A stretch of 11,995 bases of DNA, taken from NCBI GenBank assembly GCA_964475595.1, contig CAYYXG010000035.1:1-11995 (forward strand). The letters run 5' to 3'. Positions within the stretch are counted from its first letter, which is position 1; every line of letters starts with the position of its first letter. Shown here one piece after another: positions 1-5,876 of the stretch. Below the pieces are notes generated by a model, which was given only the letters and a program-made list of their open reading frames with translations, was not told the DNA's origin and did no database searches. A program made the translations under genes and the position numbers. This DNA comes from RGEC01 sp964475595 (GTDB lineage Bacteria; Bacteroidota; Bacteroidia; NS11-12g; UBA955).

Positions 1-34
1 TCCCTGCGGTCGCCGGACCTTAGGGGAGGGCTTA

Positions 35-154
35 ACAAAGCCAAAAAGCCACGCTACGCTCGTTTTTTTATGCGCCTGCAGTCTGCCTGTGCAAGCACGG
101 CATCCTTTTGGCGCATAAAAAAACCCACCTTTCCAGGTGGGCTTTTTGGCTTTG

Positions 155-155
<1 letters not shown>
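35..155. repeat. nested perfect inverted repeats (long hairpin-forming region)
   Basis: Seen directly: ACAAAGCCAAAAAGCC at 35-50 is the exact reverse complement of 140-155. Inside it, TTTTTTTATGCGCC at 63-76 is the exact reverse complement of 110-123. Near the centre, TGCC/GTGC at 84-92 pairs with GCAC/GGCA at 95-102 with one bulged T. The three arms share a centre and could extrude as one long hairpin. The outer right arm ends on the discriminator base of tRNA-fMet, and the inner right arm supplies the T-tract of its terminator. There is no coding sequence here. Positions 1-34 hold a GC-rich stretch that may belong to an element starting outside the window. It could be a palindromic repeat unit or a relic of a small element; I do not recognise a named family. 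Confidence 0.7.
117..147 (-). terminator. hairpin terminator downstream of tRNA-fMet, probably bidirectional
   Basis: Read on the minus strand, CCCACCT pairs with AGGTGGG (7 bp, 124-141) around a GGAA tetraloop, followed by seven Ts (117-123). This is a textbook intrinsic terminator just past the 3' end of tRNA-fMet. On the plus strand the same hairpin is followed by CTTTTT (142-147), so it could also stop transcription entering from the left. Confidence 0.85.
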
Positions 156-226
<71 letters not shown>

Positions 227-252
227 ATGTATCTTTCTGAGAGGACTCCGGC

Positions 253-367
253 AGCCCGACGAGCTACCACTGTCCCGAAAAATCGCCAATTTCTAATTGG
301 CTCATTTTTCGAGGATCCTCGAAATTCAGGCGCTTTAAAAAGCTTGAATTTCGGGACTCCATCCCGC
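253..367 (-). pseudogene. remnant of a second initiator tRNA, interrupted by an insertion
   Basis: Positions 253-272 repeat 195-214 of the intact tRNA-fMet exactly (20 nt), and 357-367 repeat 215-225 exactly (11 nt). Between the two blocks, where the intact gene has no gap, lie 84 extra nucleotides (273-356). The copy keeps the 5' acceptor strand, the D-arm and the 5' side of the anticodon stem. It lacks the anticodon, T-arm and 3' acceptor, so it cannot make a tRNA. AGGACTC at 242-248 may be a scrap of the T-arm (compare 165-171), which would imply an internal deletion; this part is weak. A tandem tRNA duplication that decayed, or an old integration scar, would both explain it. Confidence 0.8.
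273..356. repeat. 84-nt palindromic insertion with terminal inverted repeats
   Basis: It begins TCCCGAAA (273-280) and ends with the exact reverse complement TTTCGGGA (349-356). Inside are GCCAATT-TCT-AATTGGC (285-301), the perfect 18-nt palindrome TTTCGAGGATCCTCGAAA (307-324), and GCTTT-AA-AAAGC (332-343) flanked by AATTCA/TGAATT (323-328/345-350). The whole can fold as one closing stem with three arms. It codes for nothing. No direct repeat that would serve as a target-site duplication is obvious at its ends. I do not recognise it as a named element; a small non-autonomous mobile element is the simplest reading. Confidence 0.7.
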
Positions 368-404
368 ATTGTATCGTTAAAGTTAATCGTTGAAACCTAA
401 AACC

Positions 405-437
405 AACTCTTGACTCTAAACTCTCAACTCTTAACTA
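405..437. repeat. 7-nt tandem repeat
   Basis: Four consecutive heptamers AACTCTT, GACTCTA, AACTCTC, AACTCTT are followed by a partial fifth, AACTA. The period is exactly seven and most changes fall on the first and last base. It lies in the spacer just downstream of tRNA-Glu on the minus strand. No gene, terminator or promoter is visible in it. Confidence 0.7.
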
Positions 438-442
438 TGTCG

Positions 443-514
443 TAGCCCGTAGGGGAATCGAACCCCTCTTTCATCCGTGAAAGGGACGTGTCCTAACCGA
501 TAGACGAACGGGCC
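443..514 (-). tRNA. tRNA-Glu (TTC)
   Basis: The minus strand gives a 72-nt cloverleaf. The acceptor GGCCCGT pairs with ACGGGCT, with a G1:T72 wobble. The anticodon stem CGTCC/GGATG encloses loop CTTTCAC, so the anticodon is TTC, reading GAA and GAG. The T-arm AGGGG-TTCGATT-CCCCT is perfect. No CCA is encoded. The promoter at 550-581 would give a short leader, and tRNA-fMet lies downstream on the same strand. Confidence 0.96.
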
Positions 515-549
515 AAATACTAAAGAACGCTTTCTCCCAAAAGGGGTTG

Positions 550-581
550 CAAAATTAATGTAAAAAATTGAAATAGACAAT
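550..581 (-). promoter_or_regulatory. promoter for the tRNA genes
   Basis: On the minus strand, TAATTTTG (550-557) matches the Bacteroidota -7 consensus TAnnTTTG exactly. ATTG (578-581) stands in for the -33 TTTG with a 20-nt spacer, within the usual range. Transcription would start near 544, about 30 nt before tRNA-Glu. The -33 element lies just beyond the rsfS stop codon. No experimental start site is known. Confidence 0.65.
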
Positions 582-585
582 CCTT

Positions 586-960
586 TTACACAGGATCTTC
601 AAATTTTCTTACTTCCGCATCCCCCCAAAGGTCCTCAATTCCATAAAAACGCCGCTTCTCCTCCAAAAATACATGAATGACCACATTCACATAATCCAGC
701 AATACCCACTCTGCGTGCTCGCCACCCTCCCTGTGCAAGGGCTTTTCTCCCGTAGCAAGGCGTATCTCCTCCTCTACACCATCGGCAATCGCCGATACCT
801 GTCTGTCGCTGTTACCATGGCATATCACCATCATGTCGGCAAATGCTCCCTTTAGCTTGCGTAAATCCAAGGTCACAATATCATGCGCCTTTTTATCCTG
901 CATACCCTTCACCGCCACCATGGCCAGTGCTTCTGTTTCGTTTCCTGTTTTTTTTGCCAT
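586..960 (-). CDS. rsfS: ribosome silencing factor RsfS
   Basis: A 124-residue protein of the Iojap/RsfS family, of usual family length. By family knowledge it binds ribosomal protein uL14 on the 50S subunit and blocks joining to the 30S subunit, lowering translation in starvation. The signature regions are clear: ADMMVICHGNSDRQVSAIAD at about residues 41-60, and EWVLLDYVNVVIHVF followed by RRFYGIEDLWGDA at about 84-115. The common ADYFVI is ADMMVI here. The ATG at 960 gives the expected N-terminus. It is divergent from birA with a 74-nt gap. No convincing TAnnTTTG promoter was found in front of it. The tRNA promoter begins directly after its stop. Confidence 0.95.
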   Translation of the reverse strand: MAKKTGNETEALAMVAVKGMQDKKAHDIVTLDLRKLKGAFADMMVICHGNSDRQVSAIADGVEEEIRLATGEKPLHREGGEHAEWVLLDYVNVVIHVFLEEKRRFYGIEDLWGDAEVRKFEDPV

Positions 961-1034
961 CCTTTGGCTTTTCTTTGTGCAAAGAACGCGAATAATTGGA
1001 AGAATTCTCTTTTATAGACCAAGTTGGTAAAATA

Positions 1035-1778
1035 ATGCTGTTTTACGCCCCCTCCTGCGGAAGCACCCAGGACCTGGTTCCCCTCTGCGCCCGGCAAGCC
1101 GGAGGCAAACATCCTGCTGCGCTCCTTACCTTTCACCAAACGCAGGGCCGCGGGCAACAAAACCGCCCGTGGGAAGCAGAACCGGGCAAAAATCTGGCCA
1201 TGTCGGTATGGCTCCCGCTAAAAAACCCCAAACCTGAGTTCTTTCCCTTGCTGAATATGGGCCTGACCGTCGCCTGTATAAAAGCACTCAATCAACACCC
1301 ATCAGACATTCAAATAAAATGGCCCAACGATTTGCGCCACAATGGAGCCAAACTGGCCGGCCTGCTGATGGAAGTGCAGGGAGACACCCAATCTGGCAAG
1401 GCACTGTGCATGGGTATCGGCATAAACGCCAACCAAACGAACTTTGAAAACCTGCCCCAACCCGCTACTTCTCTCCTAAACATCTCCGGCCAAACCCATA
1501 ATCTCATGGACCTTGCCCGTAGCATCCTAAACCATCTGCAAAACGCCTTCACCGCATGGGAAAAACAACCCGATGATGTCATCTTTATGCAAGATTACAA
1601 TAATTTAACAGAAGGCAAAAACGGGCTCTGGGAAGCTGAAACCCATAACGGGCAAATTATTACGGGTGAAATACTTGGTGTTGACCCGCAAGGTCGTTTA
1701 CTTTTTCACTCCGACAACCGGATTCAGGCATTTCACCACGGCATGATTCGGCTGAAAAGAAATTTATCAAACGAATAA
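1035..1778 (+). CDS. birA: biotin--[acetyl-CoA-carboxylase] ligase, group I (no DNA-binding domain)
   Basis: A 247-residue biotin protein ligase. It activates biotin to biotinyl-5'-AMP and transfers it to the lysine of biotin carboxyl carrier protein. The fold signatures are in order: GRGQQNRPW (38-46, the adenylate-binding loop, normally GRGRxGRxW), KWPND (95-99), KLAGLLMEV (106-114) and GIGINAN (127-133). An SH3-like C-terminal domain follows from about residue 190. There is no N-terminal helix-turn-helix, so it should not act as the E. coli-type biotin-operon repressor. The start is ATG 1035. An in-frame TTG at 996 would add 13 residues, but the conserved N-terminus (LFYAPSCGSTQD, the STN-type substrate motif region) begins right after the ATG. 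The motif has drifted at a few places (QQN for RxG), which is within family variation. Confidence 0.93.
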   Translation: MLFYAPSCGSTQDLVPLCARQAGGKHPAALLTFHQTQGRGQQNRPWEAEPGKNLAMSVWLPLKNPKPEFFPLLNMGLTVACIKALNQHPSDIQIKWPNDLRHNGAKLAGLLMEVQGDTQSGKALCMGIGINANQTNFENLPQPATSLLNISGQTHNLMDLARSILNHLQNAFTAWEKQPDDVIFMQDYNNLTEGKNGLWEAETHNGQIITGEILGVDPQGRLLFHSDNRIQAFHHGMIRLKRNLSNE

Positions 1779-1781
1779 ACC

Positions 1782-1789
1782 TATCTTTG
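1782..1789 (+). promoter_or_regulatory. -7 promoter element for the DUF1800-DUF1501 operon
   Basis: TATCTTTG matches TAnnTTTG exactly. It lies in the short gap after the birA stop, 35 nt before the DUF1800 start, which gives a leader of about 30 nt. No clear TTTG is found at the right -33 spacing, so support rests on the -7 element and its position. Confidence 0.5.
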
Positions 1790-1824
1790 TTTTTGTCGTC
1801 TAATTAAAAGTTAACCATGATGCC

Positions 1825-3480
1825 ATGGATCGCAAAGAATTTTTAACGTTTAAAAAACCAGCCGCACCCACCGAATTTAAAAAAGTGGAACGCCGCACCA
1901 CCACAGGTTTAGCCACCTATTCGGGCACTTTCGGGAAAAAAGAAGCCATGCACCTGCTCCGCCGCACCCTGTTTGGGGTAAAGGTTCAGGACATGAAGGA
2001 TTTTTCTGCCAAAACCATGGCTGCTGCTGTAGATACCCTGCTCAATACCACCACAGCAGTGCCCAACGAACCGCTGAACTATTACGGAAAAACCACTGTC
2101 GATCCCAACGTTCCCTATGGAACCACCTGGGTAAATTCCCCCATAGATTTTAATTTCAATTTTCAGCGCACCATGTCGCTGAAAGCTTGGTGGTGGGAAA
2201 TGGCCGCCAAACAGCCATCTACCATCATGGAGAAAATGGTGATGTTCTGGCACAACCTAATCCCCATTTCAGCCATTGATCAGGTGGACCCCAGAATGTC
2301 CTACATCTACCTGAAAACCATTCGACAGAACGCCTTGGGCAATTTCAAAACCCTGGCAAGAGCACTTTCCATCGATCCTGCCATGTTGGTTTACCTCAAT
2401 GGACGGTACAATACCAAAAGAGCCCCGGATGAAAACTACGCACGTGAACTTTTTGAATTGTTTACCCTGGGAAAAGGTCCTGACAGCCAATACACCGAAG
2501 ACGATGTGAAAGCAGCCGCCCGCGTGCTTACCGGCTGGAATATCAATTTTCTAACAACACCTCCGGTTGCTACCTTCAATGTAAACAACCACGATACCAC
2601 CAACAAGCAATTCTCATCCTTTTTCAACAATACCGTGATTACAGGACGCAATTCGGCAAGCGCCGGCACCGACGAACTGGATGATTTACTGAATATGGTT
2701 TTTGCCCAAAAGGAAGTAGCCAAATTCATTTGTCGCAAACTCTATAAATACTTCGTTTACTACGACATAACTGCCGATGTGGAAACCAATGTGATAGCAC
2801 CATTGGCAGATCACTTCCGCAACAACAATTACGAAATCAAACCCCTGCTGGAGAAACTGCTCAAAAGTGAGCACTTCTTCGATCCACTAAACATGGGCTG
2901 TGTAATTAAAGACCCCACATCCCATATTGCCGGCTTCTGTCGTCAGTGGGAACTGGATTATCCCACAGAAACAGATACTTTGTACAACATCACCGGTTAT
3001 GGTCGTGGTTTCGGGCAGGCCGTTATGCAGGATATTCTGGATCCGCCCAGTGTTTCCGGATGGCCGGCTTGGCATCAGTCGCCCCAATTCCTGCGCAGCT
3101 GGATTAGCAGCGATTCCCTCCCTAAACGCAATCAGTTTACAGACCTGATGCTGTTTACCGGCTATAGAAGGGGTGGGTACACCTTTATTGCAGACGTTTT
3201 TAAGGTTACCAAACAATTTTCAAATCCCGGCGATGCGGATACCCTGATCGATGACGCTGTCGCGTTTTTATCGCCACTGGAACTCAGCACCACACAAATG
3301 GCTACCCTGCGCAACAATTTACTGCCGGGGGGCATACCCGCCTACAATTGGACCGATGAATGGACCCAGGCCAACGACACCGGCCATGCCAACCATGCCA
3401 CTGCCCTGGCCTCCGCCAAATTAAAGCTGCAATTGCTGTATAAATCCATCATGAACCTGTCTGAATATCAGCTATCATAA
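1825..3480 (+). CDS. DUF1800 domain-containing protein
   Basis: A 551-residue DUF1800 family protein; the biochemical function of the family is not established. Typical segments are MHLLRRTLFG (about 42-51), EKMVMFWHNLIP (136-147), and the family hallmark at 186-238 containing MLVYLNGRYNTKRAPDENYA, RELFELFTLGKG, YTEDDVKAAARVLTGW. A large part of the C-terminal half follows the domain. The N-terminus (MDRKEFLTFKKP) resembles a degenerate twin-arginine motif, but no hydrophobic stretch follows it, so I see no signal peptide. The start ATG 1825 is favoured because the two ATGs just upstream (1817, 1820) are in another frame. The DUF1501 gene starts 9 nt after its stop. This DUF1800-DUF1501 pairing recurs in many bacteria and suggests the two proteins work together. 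Confidence 0.93.
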   Translation: MDRKEFLTFKKPAAPTEFKKVERRTTTGLATYSGTFGKKEAMHLLRRTLFGVKVQDMKDFSAKTMAAAVDTLLNTTTAVPNEPLNYYGKTTVDPNVPYGTTWVNSPIDFNFNFQRTMSLKAWWWEMAAKQPSTIMEKMVMFWHNLIPISAIDQVDPRMSYIYLKTIRQNALGNFKTLARALSIDPAMLVYLNGRYNTKRAPDENYARELFELFTLGKGPDSQYTEDDVKAAARVLTGWNINFLTTPPVATFNVNNHDTTNKQFSSFFNNTVITGRNSASAGTDELDDLLNMVFAQKEVAKFICRKLYKYFVYYDITADVETNVIAPLADHFRNNNYEIKPLLEKLLKSEHFFDPLNMGCVIKDPTSHIAGFCRQWELDYPTETDTLYNITGYGRGFGQAVMQDILDPPSVSGWPAWHQSPQFLRSWISSDSLPKRNQFTDLMLFTGYRRGGYTFIADVFKVTKQFSNPGDADTLIDDAVAFLSPLELSTTQMATLRNNLLPGGIPAYNWTDEWTQANDTGHANHATALASAKLKLQLLYKSIMNLSEYQLS

Positions 3481-3489
3481 TCCATCCCC

Positions 3490-5073
3490 ATGAAACGCAG
3501 ATTATTTCTAAAAGCCGCCGCCGCAGGATCCGTTTTACCGGTTTCCCTGAATGGAATGTCAGTGCGCGCCTACGCAAACTCACCCCTCATGCACCTGCTG
3601 GGAAGAAGGACCGGTAGCAATGATAACGTACTGGTATTGATTCAGTTAAATGGTGGTAACGATGGTTTGAATACCGTTATTCCCCTGGATCAGTATACGA
3701 ACCTGACCAAAGCACGCAGCAATGTGATAATTCAGGATACCAAGGTGCTGAAGCTAAACGGAGTGAACGGAACCGGCCTGCACCCCGCCATGACAGGTTT
3801 ACAGGGTTTATACAATGATGGGCTGGTCAACATTATCCAGGATGTGGGCTACCCAAACCCGAATTTTTCTCACTTCCGCTCCACGGACATTTGGATGAGC
3901 GGTAGCGATACCAACGAAAACTGGACCACAGGATGGATGGGCCGTTATCTGGATGCGCAGTTTCCCGGTTTTCCGGATGGCTATCCCAATACCGGAGCCC
4001 CCGATCCCCCCGCCATTCAAATTGGCTCCATGGTTTCACTGGCAACCATGGGGACATCCGTGAACATGGGAATGGCCATCACCGACCCAAGCAATTTCTA
4101 TACGCTGGTGAACGGCACCACAGACCCCGTACCCAATACCCCGGCAGGCCGCGAACTGGAGTTTCTGCGCATCATGGCAAACCAGACCAATCAGTATGCC
4201 ACTTCTATTAAAAATGCAGCCGGGAAAGCCAACACCCTCAGCACCAAATATCCCACCGGCAACAACCTGGCAGACCAGCTGAAAATCGTAGCCCGACTCA
4301 TCAAGGGTGGCCTCAAAACCCAGGTGTACATGGTTAGCATTGGCGGCTTTGATACCCATAGCCAACAGGTAGACAACAGCGACCACAGCATCGGCGCCCA
4401 CGCTACCCTGTTGCAAAGGGTTAGCGACGCCATCATGGCCTTCCAGGACGACCTGACCCTGATGGGCATACAGGATCGTGTGGCCGGTATGACATTCTCC
4501 GAATTTGGCCGCCGAATTATGAGCAATGGCAGCGTAGGTACCGACCACGGTGCCGCCGCCCCCATGCTTGCTTTTGGAACCGGTGTGCAGCGTGGCATTA
4601 TTGGGCGCAACCCCGTGATTCCTGATACCGTTACCGTTAATGATAACGTACCCATGCAATACGACTTCAGACAGGTTTATGCCAGTGCCCTGCAGGATTG
4701 GTTCGGACTGAGCAAAACAGAAGTGAAAGCAGCCATGGGTGGCAAAGACTTCAATACACTTCCCGTATTCAAGGCAAACCCTACTGGCATAGAAGACTTT
4801 GCCGACCTGGTTAGCCGACTTCATTTGCACGATGTATATCCGAATCCTGCGCAGGGTGAAGCAAACTTCAGGTTCTTTACCGATGGCGGCAACGTTGAAC
4901 TATGCCTGTTCGATCCGCTGGGGAATCGCATTCGCACCATGGCCTCCGGCAAGCATGGAATGGGTGAGCATGAAGTACGACTGGATGTGCGCGGATTGCG
5001 CCCGGGGAACTACTTCTATCAGCTATCCCAGGGAAACAGAAAATTGACCAAAGTACTGGTGGTGGCCAACTAA
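3490..5073 (+). CDS. DUF1501 protein with Tat signal and T9SS C-terminal sorting domain
   Basis: A 527-residue protein. Residues 1-30 form a twin-arginine signal: KRRLFLK matches the RRxFLK core, followed by an alanine-rich hydrophobic stretch and a likely cleavage after AYA. The DUF1501 domain, related to the alkaline phosphatase/sulfatase fold, shows LIQLNGGNDGLNTVIP, YPNPNFSHFRSTDIW, YMVSIGGFDTH and MTFSEFGRR followed by GTDHGAAAPM. The Asp and His residues in these motifs are likely metal ligands or active-site residues, by analogy with the superfamily. Residues 446-527 are a type A T9SS sorting domain, from LHDVYPNPAQGEANF to KLTKVLVVAN with GLRPGNYFYQL before the end. The inferred route is folded export by Tat, then passage through the outer membrane by the type IX system. 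The substrate is unknown. It is co-transcribed with DUF1800. Confidence 0.93.
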   Translation: MKRRLFLKAAAAGSVLPVSLNGMSVRAYANSPLMHLLGRRTGSNDNVLVLIQLNGGNDGLNTVIPLDQYTNLTKARSNVIIQDTKVLKLNGVNGTGLHPAMTGLQGLYNDGLVNIIQDVGYPNPNFSHFRSTDIWMSGSDTNENWTTGWMGRYLDAQFPGFPDGYPNTGAPDPPAIQIGSMVSLATMGTSVNMGMAITDPSNFYTLVNGTTDPVPNTPAGRELEFLRIMANQTNQYATSIKNAAGKANTLSTKYPTGNNLADQLKIVARLIKGGLKTQVYMVSIGGFDTHSQQVDNSDHSIGAHATLLQRVSDAIMAFQDDLTLMGIQDRVAGMTFSEFGRRIMSNGSVGTDHGAAAPMLAFGTGVQRGIIGRNPVIPDTVTVNDNVPMQYDFRQVYASALQDWFGLSKTEVKAAMGGKDFNTLPVFKANPTGIEDFADLVSRLHLHDVYPNPAQGEANFRFFTDGGNVELCLFDPLGNRIRTMASGKHGMGEHEVRLDVRGLRPGNYFYQLSQGNRKLTKVLVVAN

Positions 5074-5106
5074 AACCACCTTCTTGGGACGAATCTGACC
5101 GAAAGG

Positions 5107-5125
5107 CCTGAATAAATTAATCAGG
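5107..5125. terminator. weak hairpin between convergent genes
   Basis: CCTGA (5107-5111) pairs with TCAGG (5121-5125) around an AT-rich loop, in the 53-nt gap between the convergent DUF1501 and DUF4286 genes. A second short pairing, GGTGG (5061-5065) with CCACC (5076-5080), overlaps the DUF1501 stop. Neither is followed by a clear T-tract, so the terminator role is inferred mostly from position. Confidence 0.25.
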
Positions 5126-5126
5126 A

Positions 5127-5435
5127 TTAGTCAATCACTTCCAGCAAACTGCGGTATGCCAACACGCGTTCGCCATACTTCTCGCGGGTTTTGGCCTGCA
5201 GAGCCGGGGCATGGGAATCGCGGTAGCGCTCGTAATCTTCCATGCTTTGTGCGGTATACTGAACGGCAATATTGACGCCTTCATCATCGGTGGCTTGCGT
5301 GAGCAACCGCATCATTTTCACCCCAACAAAACAACCGGTAGACATAACCTCCGGCAAATGCTCGTTTTGCATCCATTCCAGCCACTCTGCTTCCATATCA
5401 GAGGAGATGTGGCAGGTGACATTGTAAACAATCAT
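5127..5435 (-). CDS. DUF4286 family protein
   Basis: A 102-residue protein beginning MIVYNVTCHISSDMEAEWLE, with NEHLPEVMSTGCFVGVKMMRLL and a C-terminal DYERYRDSHAPALQAKTREK. This looks like the small DUF4286 family common in Bacteroidota, probably a ferredoxin-like (dimeric alpha-beta barrel) fold. Its function is unknown. The start at 5435 is set by the conserved MIVYNVT opening and by the TAATG overlap with the purS stop, which points to translational coupling; a longer in-frame extension back to 5498 would run into purS coding sequence. The coupling ties its expression to purS, but a purine role is only a guess. Confidence 0.8.
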   Translation of the reverse strand: MIVYNVTCHISSDMEAEWLEWMQNEHLPEVMSTGCFVGVKMMRLLTQATDDEGVNIAVQYTAQSMEDYERYRDSHAPALQAKTREKYGERVLAYRSLLEVID

Positions 5436-5686
5436 TACAATGCTTTTACGCGAATGTGGTAGCTTTCCATGATGAGGTTCGCGAGCAGCTTTTTGCATGC
5501 GGTTTCTGCTGCGTCATGGGCTGCCGCTTCATCAGCAGCTTCGAGCTCAAGGGTAATAAATTTACCCACTCGAACCTCACTCACCTGAGGCAATCCGATG
5601 GATGCCATGCTGTGTGTTACCGCCTTTCCCTGAGGATCCAGCAATCCCTTTTTGGGCATAATTTCGATTTCTGCGAAGAATTTCAC
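5435..5686 (-). CDS. purS: phosphoribosylformylglycinamidine synthase subunit PurS
   Basis: An 83-residue PurS. In the three-part FGAM synthetase PurS is the small structural subunit that joins glutaminase PurQ to PurL in step four of purine synthesis. The opening MKFFAEIEIMPKKGLLDPQG, then KAVTHSMASIG, and VRVGKFITLELE are typical, as are the usual length and the C-terminal cysteine-lysine helix. The start is GTG at 5686; an internal ATG ten codons in would remove conserved residues. purQ and purL are not in the window, so the subunit is encoded apart from its partners or they lie elsewhere. It is the first gene of a two-gene unit with DUF4286. Confidence 0.9.
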   Translation of the reverse strand: MKFFAEIEIMPKKGLLDPQGKAVTHSMASIGLPQVSEVRVGKFITLELEAADEAAAHDAAETACKKLLANLIMESYHIRVKAL

Positions 5687-5690
5687 AAGG

Positions 5691-5698
5691 CAAAGTTA
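5691..5698 (-). promoter_or_regulatory. -7 promoter element for purS-DUF4286
   Basis: TAACTTTG on the minus strand matches TAnnTTTG exactly and ends 4 nt before the GTG start. If it is used, the transcript would begin at or next to the start codon, giving a leaderless or nearly leaderless message. No TTTG is seen at the usual -33 spacing. Confidence 0.45.
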
Positions 5699-5755
5699 CC
5701 GATAAATGTTAAAACCCTATTTCGCCTTTTACACAGAATCTGCACATAGGATGGA

Positions 5756-5781
5756 TTTGATAGTATCATTTGATAGTATCA
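5756..5781. repeat. tandem 13-nt repeat, each unit a near-palindrome (possible operator)
   Basis: TTTGATAGTATCA occurs twice back to back (5756-5768 and 5769-5781). Each unit contains GATA-G-TATC, a two-fold symmetric half-site pair with a central base, so centres are 13 nt apart. It lies in the divergent region between purS and the lipoprotein gene, about 70 nt upstream of purS and about 95 nt upstream of the lipoprotein start. The arrangement fits a pair of binding sites for a dimeric regulator. No regulator gene is present in the window. Confidence 0.55.
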
Positions 5782-5833
5782 AAAGTGCAGCTTTTAATGG
5801 ATTGTGAAGATGTAGACACCATTGTTGCGAAAA

Positions 5834-5869
5834 ATGACTTTGTCATGTGCGCATTCCGTGGTTACTTTG
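5834..5869 (+). promoter_or_regulatory. promoter of the lipoprotein-xseAB operon
   Basis: TTTG (5839-5842), a 19-nt spacer, and TTACTTTG (5862-5869) fit the Bacteroidota -33/-7 pattern with one mismatch in the -7 box. The -33 element sits in the centre of ATGAC-TTT-GTCAT (5834-5846), a 5-bp inverted repeat that could be an operator. The predicted transcript start falls at or just before ATG 5877, so the leader would be almost absent. Confidence 0.5.
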
Positions 5870-5876
5870 AACATTG

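Noticed and set aside
253..367. attL/attR scar of an integrated element at tRNA-fMet
   Set aside because: Integration usually duplicates the tRNA 3' end, but here the 5' half is repeated, and no integrase or island genes are present. I kept it as a remnant with an insertion.
996..1034. N-terminal extension of birA from a TTG
   Set aside because: The 13 added residues are not part of the family opening, and ATG 1035 gives the expected N-terminus.
4036..4830. 264-residue minus-strand reading frame
   Set aside because: It lies wholly antisense to the DUF1501 gene, whose domain and signals are clear, and its translation matches no family I recognise.
1825..5073. DUF1800-DUF1501 pair as a new system
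   Set aside because: The pairing is widespread in bacteria; only the export signals here seemed worth reporting.
5436..5498. 21-residue N-terminal extension of the DUF4286 protein
   Set aside because: It overlaps the purS coding sequence, and the conserved family opening MIVYNVT starts at 5435.
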